A DNA stretch of 23,854 nt from Accumulibacter sp. (lineage in GTDB: Bacteria; Pseudomonadota; Gammaproteobacteria; Burkholderiales; Rhodocyclaceae). The position numbers and the translations under genes were made by a program. The notes beneath the pieces were generated by a model. It searched no databases, was not told where the DNA came from, and saw nothing but the letters and a program-made list of their open reading frames with translations. This document shows positions 1-8,025 of the stretch, in pieces. Numbering within the stretch: the first letter of the stretch is position 1; every line of letters begins with the position of its first letter. Location of the stretch: contig DPSD01000746.1 of assembly GCA_003538495.1 (NCBI GenBank), forward strand, positions 1-23,854, in the 5' to 3' direction.

Positions 1-581
1 TCGAAAAAATACATGGCGACGAAAGCTTCGGAAACCGATTCGCCGACCGTGAGCAGGCCATGATTGCGGAGCATGAGAAAGCGCTTGTCGCCAAGGTCGC
101 GCACCAGCCGCGGCTTTTCGTCCTGGTTGAGCGCGACGCCTTCGTAGTCGTGGTAGGCGAGTGACGGCAAGACGAAAATCGAGTGCTGCGAGATCGGCAG
201 GACGCCGCGCGCTTGTGCCGATACGGCGACACCATTGACGCTGTGCACGTGCAGGACGCACTGGGCGTCCTCGCGCGCCGCATGAATGGCGCTGTGAATG
301 GTGAATCCGGCGGGGTTGATCTCGTAGGGGCTGTCCATCACCTTTTTCCCCTCCAGGTCCACCTTGACCAGTCCCGACGCGGTGATCTCGCTGAACATCA
401 GCCCGTAGGGATTGATCAGAAAGTGGTGTTCCGGTCCCGGTACGCGGGCCGAAATGTGGGTGAAAATCAGATCATCCCAGCCGAACAGCGCGACCAGCCG
501 GTAACAGGCCGCGAGATTGACACGTTGCTCCCATTCGGCCTCGCTGACGAGGGCTTGAACGTCGGTCCTTGGCTTGCTCAT
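1..581 (-). CDS. Class II aldolase/adducin family protein (3' end cut by window edge)
   Basis: The protein starts MSKPRTDVQALVSEAEWEQR, with ATG at 581, and about 193 residues are visible before the left edge. The class II aldolase/adducin fold is indicated by the HVHS motif (two metal-binding His), a later RNHG motif (third His) and the stretch NPAGFTIHSAIHAA. Family members bind Zn2+ and cleave or epimerise sugar phosphates, but many have unknown substrates. In L-fuculose-phosphate aldolase a catalytic Glu lies shortly before the first His pair. Here that zone reads NPAGF, so aldol cleavage should not be assumed. It lies 99 bp downstream of the deacylase on the same strand, so the two are probably co-transcribed and may act on one substrate class. 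The C-terminus is missing because of the window edge, not a visible mutation. Confidence 0.85.
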   Translation of the reverse strand, partial: MSKPRTDVQALVSEAEWEQRVNLAACYRLVALFGWDDLIFTHISARVPGPEHHFLINPYGLMFSEITASGLVKVDLEGKKVMDSPYEINPAGFTIHSAIHAAREDAQCVLHVHSVNGVAVSAQARGVLPISQHSIFVLPSLAYHDYEGVALNQDEKPRLVRDLGDKRFLMLRNHGLLTVGESVSEAFVAMYFF

Positions 582-680
582 GGCGGATTTCCTTTCGGGC
601 AAGTGTGGCGGAGGGTGAAGAGTCGTCACTGCGTCCGGTCGCGCGGCGAAACCGAAGCGACGAAGCTCGGAAGAGAGATT

Positions 681-2417
681 CTAATCCGTCGCCGCGGACT
701 GCGGCCCGCGCACCAGCCGTCCCGGCAGCGCACCGGTTGGCACTCCGCAACGATGGACGATGCTACCACCAACGATGGTCGCGGCGTAGCCATCGGCACG
801 CTGCACCAAGCGCCTCCCGCCGGCCGGCAGGTCGTATACCGCCTCGGGAGCATGCAGACGCAGATGGTCGAGGTCAATCACGTTCAGATCGGCCTTGTAA
901 CCGGCAGCAATGCGGCCGCGGTCGAGCAGTCCCACCGCACGCGCGGTATCCTGGCTGAGCCATTTGACGACCTGCGGCAGCGGCAGGCGCTCGCCACGGG
1001 TGCGGTCGCGAACCCAGTGCGTCAGCATGAAAGTCGGATAACTGCCGTCGCAGATGGTGCCGCAGTGCGCACCGCCGTCCCCGAGTCCGAGAACTGCCCC
1101 CGGGTGTCGCATCATCGCCAGCGACGAGTCGAGCGATCCGTGCTCGTAGTTGCACAAGGTGACGTAGAGGTTGTTCTTGCCGTCGCGCTCGAGCATCAGG
1201 TCGTAGACCAGCTCTTCGGGCGTCACCCCGGCGCGCTCGGCCCGCGCGGCGATACTCTGATCGAAAGGCTGCTCGTAGTCGGGCGGGTCGCCAAGGATGA
1301 ACATATGCTCGAACTCGCGCGCCAGGCGCCCGAGGACGATAGTCGGGTTGGGGTCTGCCGACTCGGCCAGGATGCGCGCCTTCACCTCCGGAAGGCCGAG
1401 CAGGCGAATCCGTTCCGCGAACGGCAGGCCGGCCAGTTTCACGTAGGACTCGCAGGTATAGAAGGTATTGAGCGTCAGTTCGTGTCCAAGCATCACGCCG
1501 ATCGCCCGGCTCAGCACCTGCGCCTTGATCGGCAGACCGGCAGACGTCGACTCGGCCGCCCAGTCGAGCACCTCGCGCCAGCGCAGCGTCATCGGGCCGT
1601 AACCGCCTTCGAGCAGCGAGACCGACAAGGGCCTTCCCGAGCGCTCGACCATCCGGCGCAGCAAGGCCAGCGTCCGATCCGGATCGTCGAAGTCGGTGAT
1701 CAGCTGCATCGCGCCCTTGCCGCACTCCTTCAGCGCCAGCGCCAGTGCCCGCAATTCGTCCTCGGCGGCGGCGAAACTTGGTGTCGACTTGCCGTCACTG
1801 GATCGATGGAAGAAGGTGCGCGAGGTCGACACGCCCATTGCGCCCGCCTCCACGGCCTCGCGCACAATGCGCGCCATCTGCTGCAGTTCCTCGACGGTCG
1901 CCGGCTCGCGGTCGGCTCCGCGCTGCCCCATCACGTAGACCCGGACCGGTGCATGCGGAATGTAGGCGCAGACATCCATGTCGTACTGGCGACTGGCCAG
2001 GAGATCAAGGTACTGGGGATAGGTCTCCCAGGTCCAGGGCAAACCCTCCACCAGAACCGGATGCGGGATGTCCTCGACACCTTCCATCAGGCCGATCAGC
2101 ATCTCGTGCTGATCGGGTCGGCATGGCGCGAAGCCAACACCGCAGTTGCCCATCACTACCGTCGTCACCCCGTGATACGACGACGGCACCAGCCGATTCT
2201 CCCAAGTGACCTGCCCGTCGTAGTGGGTGTGGATGTCGACGAAACCGGGGGTGACCACCTGACCGCGGGCGTCGATCTCGTCACGCGCGCGGCCGACGAC
2301 TTCGCCGACCTCGACGATCCGCCCGGCCGCAATACCGACATCCGCCTTGAAGGCCTCTGCGCCCGCTCCGTCAACCACCAGGCCACCCCTGATTGCCAGA
2401 TCCATTGCGTGTGCCAT
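681..2417 (-). CDS. N-acyl-D-amino-acid deacylase family amidohydrolase
   Basis: This 578-residue protein belongs to the D-aminoacylase branch of the amidohydrolase superfamily, which hydrolyses N-acyl-D-amino acids or related amides using Zn2+. Visible signs are the N-terminal strand MDLAIRGGLVVDG, the metal motif HTH at about residues 63-65 (DIHTHYDGQ), GNCGVGFAPC with the family cysteine, the GVSTSRTFFHRSSDG segment and the metal/catalytic Asp in LGDGGAHCG near residue 447. The C-terminus has the usual return strand (AGYKADLNVIDLD). The ATG at 2417 is chosen because GGAGG sits 7 bases upstream; an upstream in-frame extension has no such site. A second ATG four codons in (2405) is possible. 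The true substrate is unknown, since annotated members also include dihydroorotase- and hydantoinase-like enzymes. The gene is divergent from the small Cys-rich gene at 2622. Confidence 0.88.
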   Translation of the reverse strand: MAHAMDLAIRGGLVVDGAGAEAFKADVGIAAGRIVEVGEVVGRARDEIDARGQVVTPGFVDIHTHYDGQVTWENRLVPSSYHGVTTVVMGNCGVGFAPCRPDQHEMLIGLMEGVEDIPHPVLVEGLPWTWETYPQYLDLLASRQYDMDVCAYIPHAPVRVYVMGQRGADREPATVEELQQMARIVREAVEAGAMGVSTSRTFFHRSSDGKSTPSFAAAEDELRALALALKECGKGAMQLITDFDDPDRTLALLRRMVERSGRPLSVSLLEGGYGPMTLRWREVLDWAAESTSAGLPIKAQVLSRAIGVMLGHELTLNTFYTCESYVKLAGLPFAERIRLLGLPEVKARILAESADPNPTIVLGRLAREFEHMFILGDPPDYEQPFDQSIAARAERAGVTPEELVYDLMLERDGKNNLYVTLCNYEHGSLDSSLAMMRHPGAVLGLGDGGAHCGTICDGSYPTFMLTHWVRDRTRGERLPLPQVVKWLSQDTARAVGLLDRGRIAAGYKADLNVIDLDHLRLHAPEAVYDLPAGGRRLVQRADGYAATIVGGSIVHRCGVPTGALPGRLVRGPQSAATD

Positions 2418-2621
2418 CGCCCGCCCTCCTTCGCTGCGCTCATCCCTGTCGCTTCGACTCGCCAAGGCGTGACTGCGTTCAGGACCGGGTGAGGCCGCTG
2501 CGACCGAGACCAGCGACACACGCTCGGACACCGCCCGGGCTGATGTTAGGCGAAGCACCCTACTTTCTCCGGCGCATCGAGTCCATACTCTCGAACTCCC
2601 CCACCATCACGAGGAATGATC
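2418..2621. other. Divergent intergenic region between deacylase and Cys-rich small gene
   Basis: About 200 bp separates two divergently transcribed units and must hold both promoters. Shine-Dalgarno sites are visible for each gene (GGAGG for the minus gene, GAGGA for the plus gene). I do not see a convincing -35/-10 pair or a strong palindrome. Confidence 0.5.
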
Positions 2622-2774
2622 ATGACTCTTTGCCCAATTGCGATCGTCGCTGGCTGCCAGAAATGCCCCGCGTTCAAGGTCTGTCCGCTCAAGGGAGTGA
2701 TCGGCGACTACCAGGCCCCCGAGCCCGCCACCAAGAAACCCGCGTCCCCGAACGCAGGCAGCAGCCAGAAGTAG
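2622..2774 (+). CDS. 50-residue four-cysteine protein of unknown function
   Basis: A short reading frame with ATG at 2622 and a GAGGA ribosome-binding site 6 bases upstream encodes 50 residues. The N-terminal 30 residues carry four cysteines, C4, C12, C15 and C21, spaced CX7CX2CX5C. Three of them are followed by proline (CP), and the core ends PLKGVIGDY. The last 20 residues are low-complexity Pro/Ala/Lys (PEPATKKPASP). There is no signal peptide or membrane segment. Such a pattern could hold zinc or an iron-sulfur cluster, but no metal is shown. I recall similar short proteins in other Betaproteobacteria, without an assigned role. It ends 11 bp before the next gene, so the two probably form an operon. 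The conserved Cys-Pro pattern supports a real gene rather than chance. Confidence 0.7.
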   Translation: MTLCPIAIVAGCQKCPAFKVCPLKGVIGDYQAPEPATKKPASPNAGSSQK

Positions 2775-2785
2775 GAAACGAGTCG

Positions 2786-3289
2786 ATGCCATCGAACGCA
2801 ACCGGCGGCGCCGAGGAACCGGATGCAGCCGCCGCGGTGAACGAGCCGCGACTATGGATCAACAACGGCTGGACTGCCCGCATCATCAAGAACGAAGACG
2901 ATGAGGGATGGGCCGTGGCGATGATCAAGGAAGGCGAATCCGAGCCGGCGCTGGTTGGTCCGTGGACCATGGGTCGCGACAAGAAGAACCCGAAACCGCT
3001 CGACGTGTCGGCGTTCAACACGCTGGTCAAGACCGCCTCGGAAGTCCTGCGCCGTCACCAGCAACAGCTGCACGCCCTGTACCACAAGAGCGTCACGGTC
3101 GACGCGCCGTCCGGACGGATCACGGTGACGCTGGACATCGTTCCCGACGAATACGACCCGCATGCCCTGTTGGCGGCAAACGACGCGCTTGGCGAACCAT
3201 TGGCGCAGGTGCGCGTACCGCCGGGTTTCAAACTGAGCGTCAGCAGCGCCGGCGCATGGATCGACGATGACTTCCGCAAGCCGCGCTGA
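2786..3289 (+). CDS. Conserved protein of unknown function, 167 aa
   Basis: The proposed start is the ATG at 2786, giving MPSNATGGAEEPDAAAAVN. An AGGAAA site lies upstream, and the frame opens just after the stop of the Cys-rich gene. After an acidic, Ala-rich N-terminal tail of about 20 residues comes a compact domain with NNGWTARIIKNEDDEGWAV, then GPWTMGRDKKNPKPLD, a helix-like stretch ASEVLRRHQQQLHAL, a beta stretch GRITVTLDIVPDEYDPHA and a C-terminal WIDDDFRKP. It is rich in charged residues and Trp, with no signal peptide, membrane helix or cysteine, so it is probably a soluble cytoplasmic protein. I do not recognise a named family. It looks like a conserved betaproteobacterial hypothetical. 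Its close spacing to the small four-Cys protein suggests a linked role. Confidence 0.75.
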   Translation: MPSNATGGAEEPDAAAAVNEPRLWINNGWTARIIKNEDDEGWAVAMIKEGESEPALVGPWTMGRDKKNPKPLDVSAFNTLVKTASEVLRRHQQQLHALYHKSVTVDAPSGRITVTLDIVPDEYDPHALLAANDALGEPLAQVRVPPGFKLSVSSAGAWIDDDFRKPR

Positions 3290-3371
3290 CTTTGGGCGCG
3301 GCTTCGGCCGACATGGCGAAACCTGAAAACGGCTGAAGACGGGCTCGAAAGGGCCGGCGCAGGAGAAACGA

Positions 3372-3662
3372 ATGACAACAAGGCTTTTCGGCCTGATCAG
3401 GCTCGTCGATGCAGCGGCCTTCGACGAATACCGAAGCAGGGTCGGGACGACAGTGGAAAAATACGGGGGAATGGTCGTTCATCGGGGAACGCTGGCGCAC
3501 TGCTACTGGAATGAACTCGGTTGCGGCGCTTTCGATACTTTTGTCGAGCTTCAATTTCCGACGCTGGCAGACGCCACCCGCTGGGCTAGCAGCGAGGATT
3601 ACCAGAACTTGCTGCAAGTCCGCGAGCAAGCCATGCAGCTGACCCTGTTTGCAATCAACTAG
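3372..3662 (+). CDS. DUF1330-like alpha/beta-barrel-dimer protein
   Basis: A 96-residue protein with ATG at 3372 and a clear AGGAG site about 7 bases upstream. It begins LFGLIRLVDAAAFDEYRSRV and continues with TVEKYGGMVVHRGTL, then FDTFVELQFPTLADATRWAS and EDYQNLLQVREQAM. The order tyrosine-containing helix, KYGG turn, strand, then 'P-x-x-x-A-x-x-W-x-x-S-x-x-Y' is the pattern of DUF1330 proteins. These are small ferredoxin-like dimers related to antibiotic-biosynthesis monooxygenases. No enzymatic activity is established for most members. It follows the unknown 167-aa gene by 82 bp and could be the last gene of that operon or have its own promoter. Nothing is truncated. Confidence 0.7.
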   Translation: MTTRLFGLIRLVDAAAFDEYRSRVGTTVEKYGGMVVHRGTLAHCYWNELGCGAFDTFVELQFPTLADATRWASSEDYQNLLQVREQAMQLTLFAIN

Positions 3663-4042
3663 GCTGCGTTTGCCTGGCGCACCAGTTCGCACTCCACCTT
3701 CGCTGGCGACCACGCGCTCTTGCCGGAGCCGCTCCTCCTGGCCACTCGAGATGCGATCTGCCGGGGCTTCCCGCGCTCGAACCGGAGCGGTACCAAAAGC
3801 CAATCGACGCCGCCGACATCGGCAAGCCTGACGAGCGGGTGCCGGAAGACCAGCAGGCGCATGTGACGGAGCAGGCGCGGTCATCGATCGTTCCCGACCC
3901 GGATCCGCATGAGCAGTTTCGCCACCTGAGCAGCCAACTGTTCGCCACGCAGAAGCGACGAGGCTGCGACTGGCGCCCGCTCGAATAAAGCTGTATACCC
4001 AATTGCATTCGCTATCCACGCAACACCCGCAGGAGCAGCCCG
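3663..4042. other. 380-bp gap with an open frame but no recognised gene
   Basis: No gene is convincing here. One plus-strand frame is open through the whole stretch and ends at the TAA at 3986-3988. Its last ~60 residues look protein-like (ALEPERYQKPIDAADIG near the middle, QLFATQKRRGCDWRPLE at the end). It has no good ATG/GTG start or ribosome-binding site, so it could be the 3' remnant of a lost gene or chance in GC-rich DNA. The ribosome-binding site of the next gene (AGGAG, 4031-4035) lies at the end of the gap. Confidence 0.4.
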
Positions 4043-5176
4043 TTGGTCAGACTACTGCACACAGCCGACTGGCAGATCGGCAAGCTGTTCGGACAGTTCG
4101 ACCGCGACGAGGCGGCGCTGCTCGCCGATGCGCGATTCAAGGCGGTCGAGCGACTGGCGAATCTGGCCAACGAGCAGCGTGTTGACCTGGTGCTGGTCGC
4201 CGGCGACATCTTCGACGCGCAGGCGGTTGCCGACCGGACCATCCACCGCCTGTTCAACGCCATGGCGGGTTTTTCGGGGCGCTGGGTTCTGCTGCCGGGG
4301 AACCACGACGCCGCCCTGGCGGAATCGGTATGGACGCGCGCCGCGCGCCTGCAAGCGATCGCCGGCAATGTCTCGCTGTGCCTGACACCCGAAACCCTGT
4401 TTCTGGCCTCGCTCGGCGTCGCGATCCTGCCGGCGCCGCTGACCCAGCGCAACACCTTCAGCGATCTGACCGAGTGGTTCGCCAGCGCCCGGACACCGGC
4501 GGGAATGCTGCGAATCGGATTGGCGCACGGCAGCGTCCAGGGCATCCTCGCCGAAGCCGTCGACTCGGCCAATCCGATCGCCGCCGGCCGCGCCGAGCAG
4601 GCTGGCCTCGACTACCTCGCGCTTGGCGACTGGCACGGCACCCGGCGGGTGGACGCACGCTGCTGGTACAGCGGCACTCCCGAGACCGACCGCTTCCGGG
4701 CCAACGACTCCGGCCAGGCGCTGCTCGTCGAACTGAACGAGCCGCGAGCGCTGCCAACGGTAAGAGCGATCGGCACCGGACGCCATCGCTGGCGCTCGGA
4801 CAGCCAGGCACTCCAGGTGCCCAGCGACCTCGAAGCGCTGCTGCAGCGCATCGCCGGCTATGCCGCGAATGACGTCGTGCAGCTCAGTCTCTCCGGGCAA
4901 ACCGACCTGGCCGGCCAGCGGCGTCTTCGCGACGCCATCGGGCAAGCTCAGGGACGAGTCCATAGCCTGCTGGCCGACGTCTCGGCGCTGCGCCTCGAAC
5001 CAACGTCCGAGGACATCGACGCGCTGCAGGCCGACGGTTATCTCGCCGAGGTCGTCGCCGAACTGCGCGCGGCGCAGGAAGTGTCCGACGCGCAGACCGC
5101 CCGCGACGCGCTCAGCCTGCTCGCCGGAATCCTCGACGACCGGCGCCGCGGCGTCGGTGCCGGAGGCGCACCGTGA
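4043..5176 (+). CDS. SbcD/Mre11-like DNA exonuclease (metallophosphoesterase)
   Basis: A 377-residue calcineurin-like phosphoesterase, probably the nuclease half of an SbcCD-type complex that trims DNA ends or hairpins. Metal-site motifs in order are HTADWQIGK (D9), AGDIFD (D55), GNHD (N87-H88-D89), LAHGS (H162) and LGDWHG (D196-H198). Two positions differ from the textbook E. coli SbcD/Mre11 pattern: D-x-Q replaces D-x-H in the first motif, and GDWHG replaces GHxH in the last. I believe both occur in a bacterial SbcD-like subfamily. The only fitting start is TTG at 4043, 7 bases after AGGAG; no ATG is available before the first motif. The stop overlaps the next gene's start (GTGA), so the two proteins are translationally coupled and probably made in fixed ratio. 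Confidence 0.88.
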   Translation: MVRLLHTADWQIGKLFGQFDRDEAALLADARFKAVERLANLANEQRVDLVLVAGDIFDAQAVADRTIHRLFNAMAGFSGRWVLLPGNHDAALAESVWTRAARLQAIAGNVSLCLTPETLFLASLGVAILPAPLTQRNTFSDLTEWFASARTPAGMLRIGLAHGSVQGILAEAVDSANPIAAGRAEQAGLDYLALGDWHGTRRVDARCWYSGTPETDRFRANDSGQALLVELNEPRALPTVRAIGTGRHRWRSDSQALQVPSDLEALLQRIAGYAANDVVQLSLSGQTDLAGQRRLRDAIGQAQGRVHSLLADVSALRLEPTSEDIDALQADGYLAEVVAELRAAQEVSDAQTARDALSLLAGILDDRRRGVGAGGAP

Positions 5177-7827
5177 AGCTCACCCGGATTCGCCTCGAAC
5201 AGTTCAGGCAGTTCCGCCAGGCGCTGGAAATCGGCGATCTGCAAGCCGGCATCAACGTGTTCACCGGCCCCAATGAGGCCGGCAAGAGCACCATCGTCGC
5301 GGCGATTCGCGCCGCATTCTTCGAGCGGCATCGATCGAACTGCGTCGACGACTTCCGCCCGTGGGGCGACTCGGCGGCGTCGCCGACCGTCGAACTGGAT
5401 TTCACGATTGGCGGCGGAGATTACCGGCTCACCAAGAGCTTCCTCGGCAAGAAGCGTTGCGAATTGAGTGTCGGCACACAGGCGCTGGACGGCGACGACG
5501 CCGAAGACCATCTCGCGCGGCTGCTGGGATTCCAGCATGCGGCCAGAGGCGCCAGCAAGGCCGAGCACTGGGGCATTCCAGGCCTGCTGTGGATCGAGCA
5601 GGGCAGTGGGCAGGAAGTCGGGGAAGCGGTCAAGAACGCCACCGACCACTTGCGAACGGCCTTGAACGAGTCGCTCGGCGAAGTCGCCGGCGGTGGCGGC
5701 GACGAGGTGATGGCGGCGGTCGAAGCGGCGCGCAACGAACTGTTGACGGTGGCGAGAGCTGCGCCGCGGGGACCGTACGACGAAGCGCTCAAGCAGGCGA
5801 ACTCGCTGACGGGCGAACTCCGGGGCGTCGAAGCCGAGGTCGCCACTTACCGCCAGAAAGTCGATGTGCTCGGATTGCTGCGCCGTGAACACGCGCGCGA
5901 TCAAGCCGAAAAACCGTCGACGCGCTTCCGCGAACAGCAGCAGGCGGCAAGCGACCAGCTCGCAGCCATCCAGCGCATCGAAGAAGCGCGCGCCGCCGAA
6001 AAACTGCGTGCCGGCGAGATCGAAGAGCGAATCAAGCTGCTGCGCGGCCAGCTCGACGCCTTCGCCAGCCAGCGGCAGGCGGCACAGACGCGCGCCACCG
6101 AGCTGGAGAGCGCCAGACAGGCACAGTCTGCCGCCGCCGCGCTGGTCGGACAGTGGATGGCCCAACGCACCGAGGCGATTGCTCGTTACGAAGGCGCGCG
6201 CGAGACGCTGCGCCTGGCTCGCCAGGAAGACACCCGCCGCGGCCTGACCCGGCAGTTCGACGAACTGCGCCTGAAGATCGACGGCAGCGCCGGCGCGCTG
6301 GCCAGAGCCGACGCCGAACAGGCGACGGTGATCGAATTGCGGCGACAGGCGGTGGCCTGCGAGATCGGGCCAGCAGATCTGGAGGCGCTGCGCGAGCAGT
6401 ATCGGCAAATCAGGGAACTGCGAATCCGCCAGCAGGCCGCCGCGACCCGGCTGCATTTCACGCTCGACGACGGTCGCCGCATCGAGGTCGGCGGCGAGTC
6501 GCTCGCCGGCACCGGCGAGTTGTTGCTGGTCGAAGCGACAACCGTCATCGTGCCCGGATTCGGCACGCTGGTCATCGAGCCGGGTGGCACCGACCTCGCG
6601 CAACTCGGTCGCCAGGAGAGCGAACTCGGCGACCGCCATGCCGCGCTGCTGCAGCGGCTGGGCCTGCCCTCACTGGACGCCGCCGAAGCCCGGCAGCAGA
6701 CGCACACGCAGCGGCTGGCCGAAATCACGACCGCGGCGGCAACGCTGAAAGCGCTCGCCCCTCAAGGCGTCGACTCGTTGCGCAGCGACCTGGCCGCGCT
6801 GCAGGCGCGCGGTGGTGAAATCGAAGCCACGCTGCGGCGGCTGCCGCCAGCCGTCGACTGTACGGCAGCGCCGGCGCCAGTCTCCGAAGCGGAGGCGTCC
6901 GAAGAAGCCGCCGAAAAATCGCTCACCGCGATCAACGACAGCCTGCACAGCGCGCAACTGGCCGCTGGCAACGCGCAAACCACGTTCGAAGGCGCGACGC
7001 GCGAACTGGCCAGCGCCAGAGCCCTGCTCGACGCCCCGGACCGCGCCGAACGTGAAGCGACGGCAAATCGCGATCTGACCGACGCGCGCGCCGAACGATA
7101 CACCCTGAGCGGCCGGATCGAAGCGCTGCGCCAGCAGGTCAGCGAAGCGCGTCCCGAGATCCTCAAGCAGGACGTCGAGCGCTTTCGCAAGAGCGCCGAG
7201 CAACACGAAAAGAGTTTCAGCGAACGCCGCGACACGCTGATCCGGCTGGAAGTCGAACTCCAGGCGGCCGGTGCGCAAGGGCTCGAGGAACGCCGCGCCG
7301 AGCTGACTCGCGACCTGGCGCAGGCGCAACGCCGCGCCGAGGAACTGCGTCGCCGCGCGACGGCGCTCGACCACCTGCTGACGCTGTTGCGCGACAAGCG
7401 TCGGGCGCTGACCAGAAGGCTGCAGGCGCCGCTGCAGAAACACCTGAACCGCTACCTGCAGCTGTTGTTCCCGCAGGCCAGCCTGGAAATCGACGAGAAT
7501 CTCAGCCCGGGGCCGCTGACGCGGATCGGCGCCAGCGGCAGCGAGTCGAGCGCCTTCGACAACCTGAGCTTCGGTGCGCGCGAGCAGATGGGCCTGATCA
7601 GCCGGCTGGCGTACGCCGACCTGCTGCAGGAAGCCGGCCGCCCGACACTGATCATCCTCGACGATGCGCTGGTGCACAGCGACGACGATCGCCGGGCGCA
7701 GATGAAGCGCGTGCTCTTCGACGCCGCAACGCGGCACCAGATCCTGCTGTTCACCTGCCATCCGGCCAACTGGCGAGACCTTGGCGTTGGCGCGCGGTCG
7801 CTGCAGGCGATCGGGGCGGCGAGCTGA
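5173..7827 (+). CDS. SbcC/Rad50/YhaN-like coiled-coil ATPase
   Basis: An 884-residue SMC-like ATPase, the likely partner of the upstream nuclease. The start is GTG at 5173 with GGAGG upstream and a 4-base overlap with that gene. Walker A is GPNEAGKST (residues 32-40), the ABC signature is LSFGAREQ (about 798) and Walker B is LIILDDALVHSD (about 826-837), where Asp follows Asp instead of the usual Glu. Long Ala/Glu/Arg-rich coiled coils run at about 190-425 and 480-770. No CxxC zinc hook exists anywhere. At the centre, residues about 427-478 form a predicted beta-rich segment (HFTLDDGRRIEVGGE, then VIVPGFGTLVIEPGG). At 884 residues it is shorter than E. coli SbcC (over 1000) and closer to YhaN-type proteins. 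Expected activity is ATP-driven DNA end binding and gating of the nuclease. Confidence 0.88.
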   Translation: MKLTRIRLEQFRQFRQALEIGDLQAGINVFTGPNEAGKSTIVAAIRAAFFERHRSNCVDDFRPWGDSAASPTVELDFTIGGGDYRLTKSFLGKKRCELSVGTQALDGDDAEDHLARLLGFQHAARGASKAEHWGIPGLLWIEQGSGQEVGEAVKNATDHLRTALNESLGEVAGGGGDEVMAAVEAARNELLTVARAAPRGPYDEALKQANSLTGELRGVEAEVATYRQKVDVLGLLRREHARDQAEKPSTRFREQQQAASDQLAAIQRIEEARAAEKLRAGEIEERIKLLRGQLDAFASQRQAAQTRATELESARQAQSAAAALVGQWMAQRTEAIARYEGARETLRLARQEDTRRGLTRQFDELRLKIDGSAGALARADAEQATVIELRRQAVACEIGPADLEALREQYRQIRELRIRQQAAATRLHFTLDDGRRIEVGGESLAGTGELLLVEATTVIVPGFGTLVIEPGGTDLAQLGRQESELGDRHAALLQRLGLPSLDAAEARQQTHTQRLAEITTAAATLKALAPQGVDSLRSDLAALQARGGEIEATLRRLPPAVDCTAAPAPVSEAEASEEAAEKSLTAINDSLHSAQLAAGNAQTTFEGATRELASARALLDAPDRAEREATANRDLTDARAERYTLSGRIEALRQQVSEARPEILKQDVERFRKSAEQHEKSFSERRDTLIRLEVELQAAGAQGLEERRAELTRDLAQAQRRAEELRRRATALDHLLTLLRDKRRALTRRLQAPLQKHLNRYLQLLFPQASLEIDENLSPGPLTRIGASGSESSAFDNLSFGAREQMGLISRLAYADLLQEAGRPTLIILDDALVHSDDDRRAQMKRVLFDAATRHQILLFTCHPANWRDLGVGARSLQAIGAAS

Positions 7828-7849
7828 CTGCGGCCGGCCTCGTCCGTTA

Positions 7850-7872
7850 AGGCGATCTACAGGCGGTCGCCT
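7850..7872 (+). terminator. Inverted repeat after the SbcCD-like operon, possible terminator
   Basis: AGGCGA (7850-7855) and TCGCCT (7867-7872) form a perfect 6-bp stem with an 11-base loop, 22 bp after the ATPase stop codon. There is no T-run after it, so intrinsic termination is uncertain. It may instead protect the mRNA 3' end. Confidence 0.35.
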
Positions 7873-8025
7873 GAAGATCGACGCGGCCGCGTCCCAGCAG
7901 CAGGGACAGCGGGCGCGTCGGCCGGATCGGAGCGCAGCGAAGCAAAAAACGCTCTGCCGACGACCCCAGCTTCCCGATCGCCAGACAGCCGCCAGTTGAC
8001 GGCCAGGGCCGGTACAATGAGCACG

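Noticed and set aside
183..2492. Long plus-strand frame of 769 codons
   Set aside because: It is antisense to the deacylase and aldolase genes, both of which show full family motifs. Its translation is His/Arg/Gln-rich with no domain, as expected for the complement of GC-rich coding DNA.
5038..6639. Minus-strand frame of 533 codons (also one at 6670-8055)
   Set aside because: Antisense to the SbcC-like ATPase coiled coil, whose Walker and signature motifs are on the plus strand. No recognisable protein features.
5173..7827. SbcCD-like pair as part of a defence island
   Set aside because: No restriction, CRISPR, Abi or phage gene lies nearby except the VapB-like stub; housekeeping DNA repair is the simpler reading.
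7996..8018. TTGACG and TACAAT as a sigma-70 promoter
   Set aside because: The spacer is only 11 bases; 16-18 is required.
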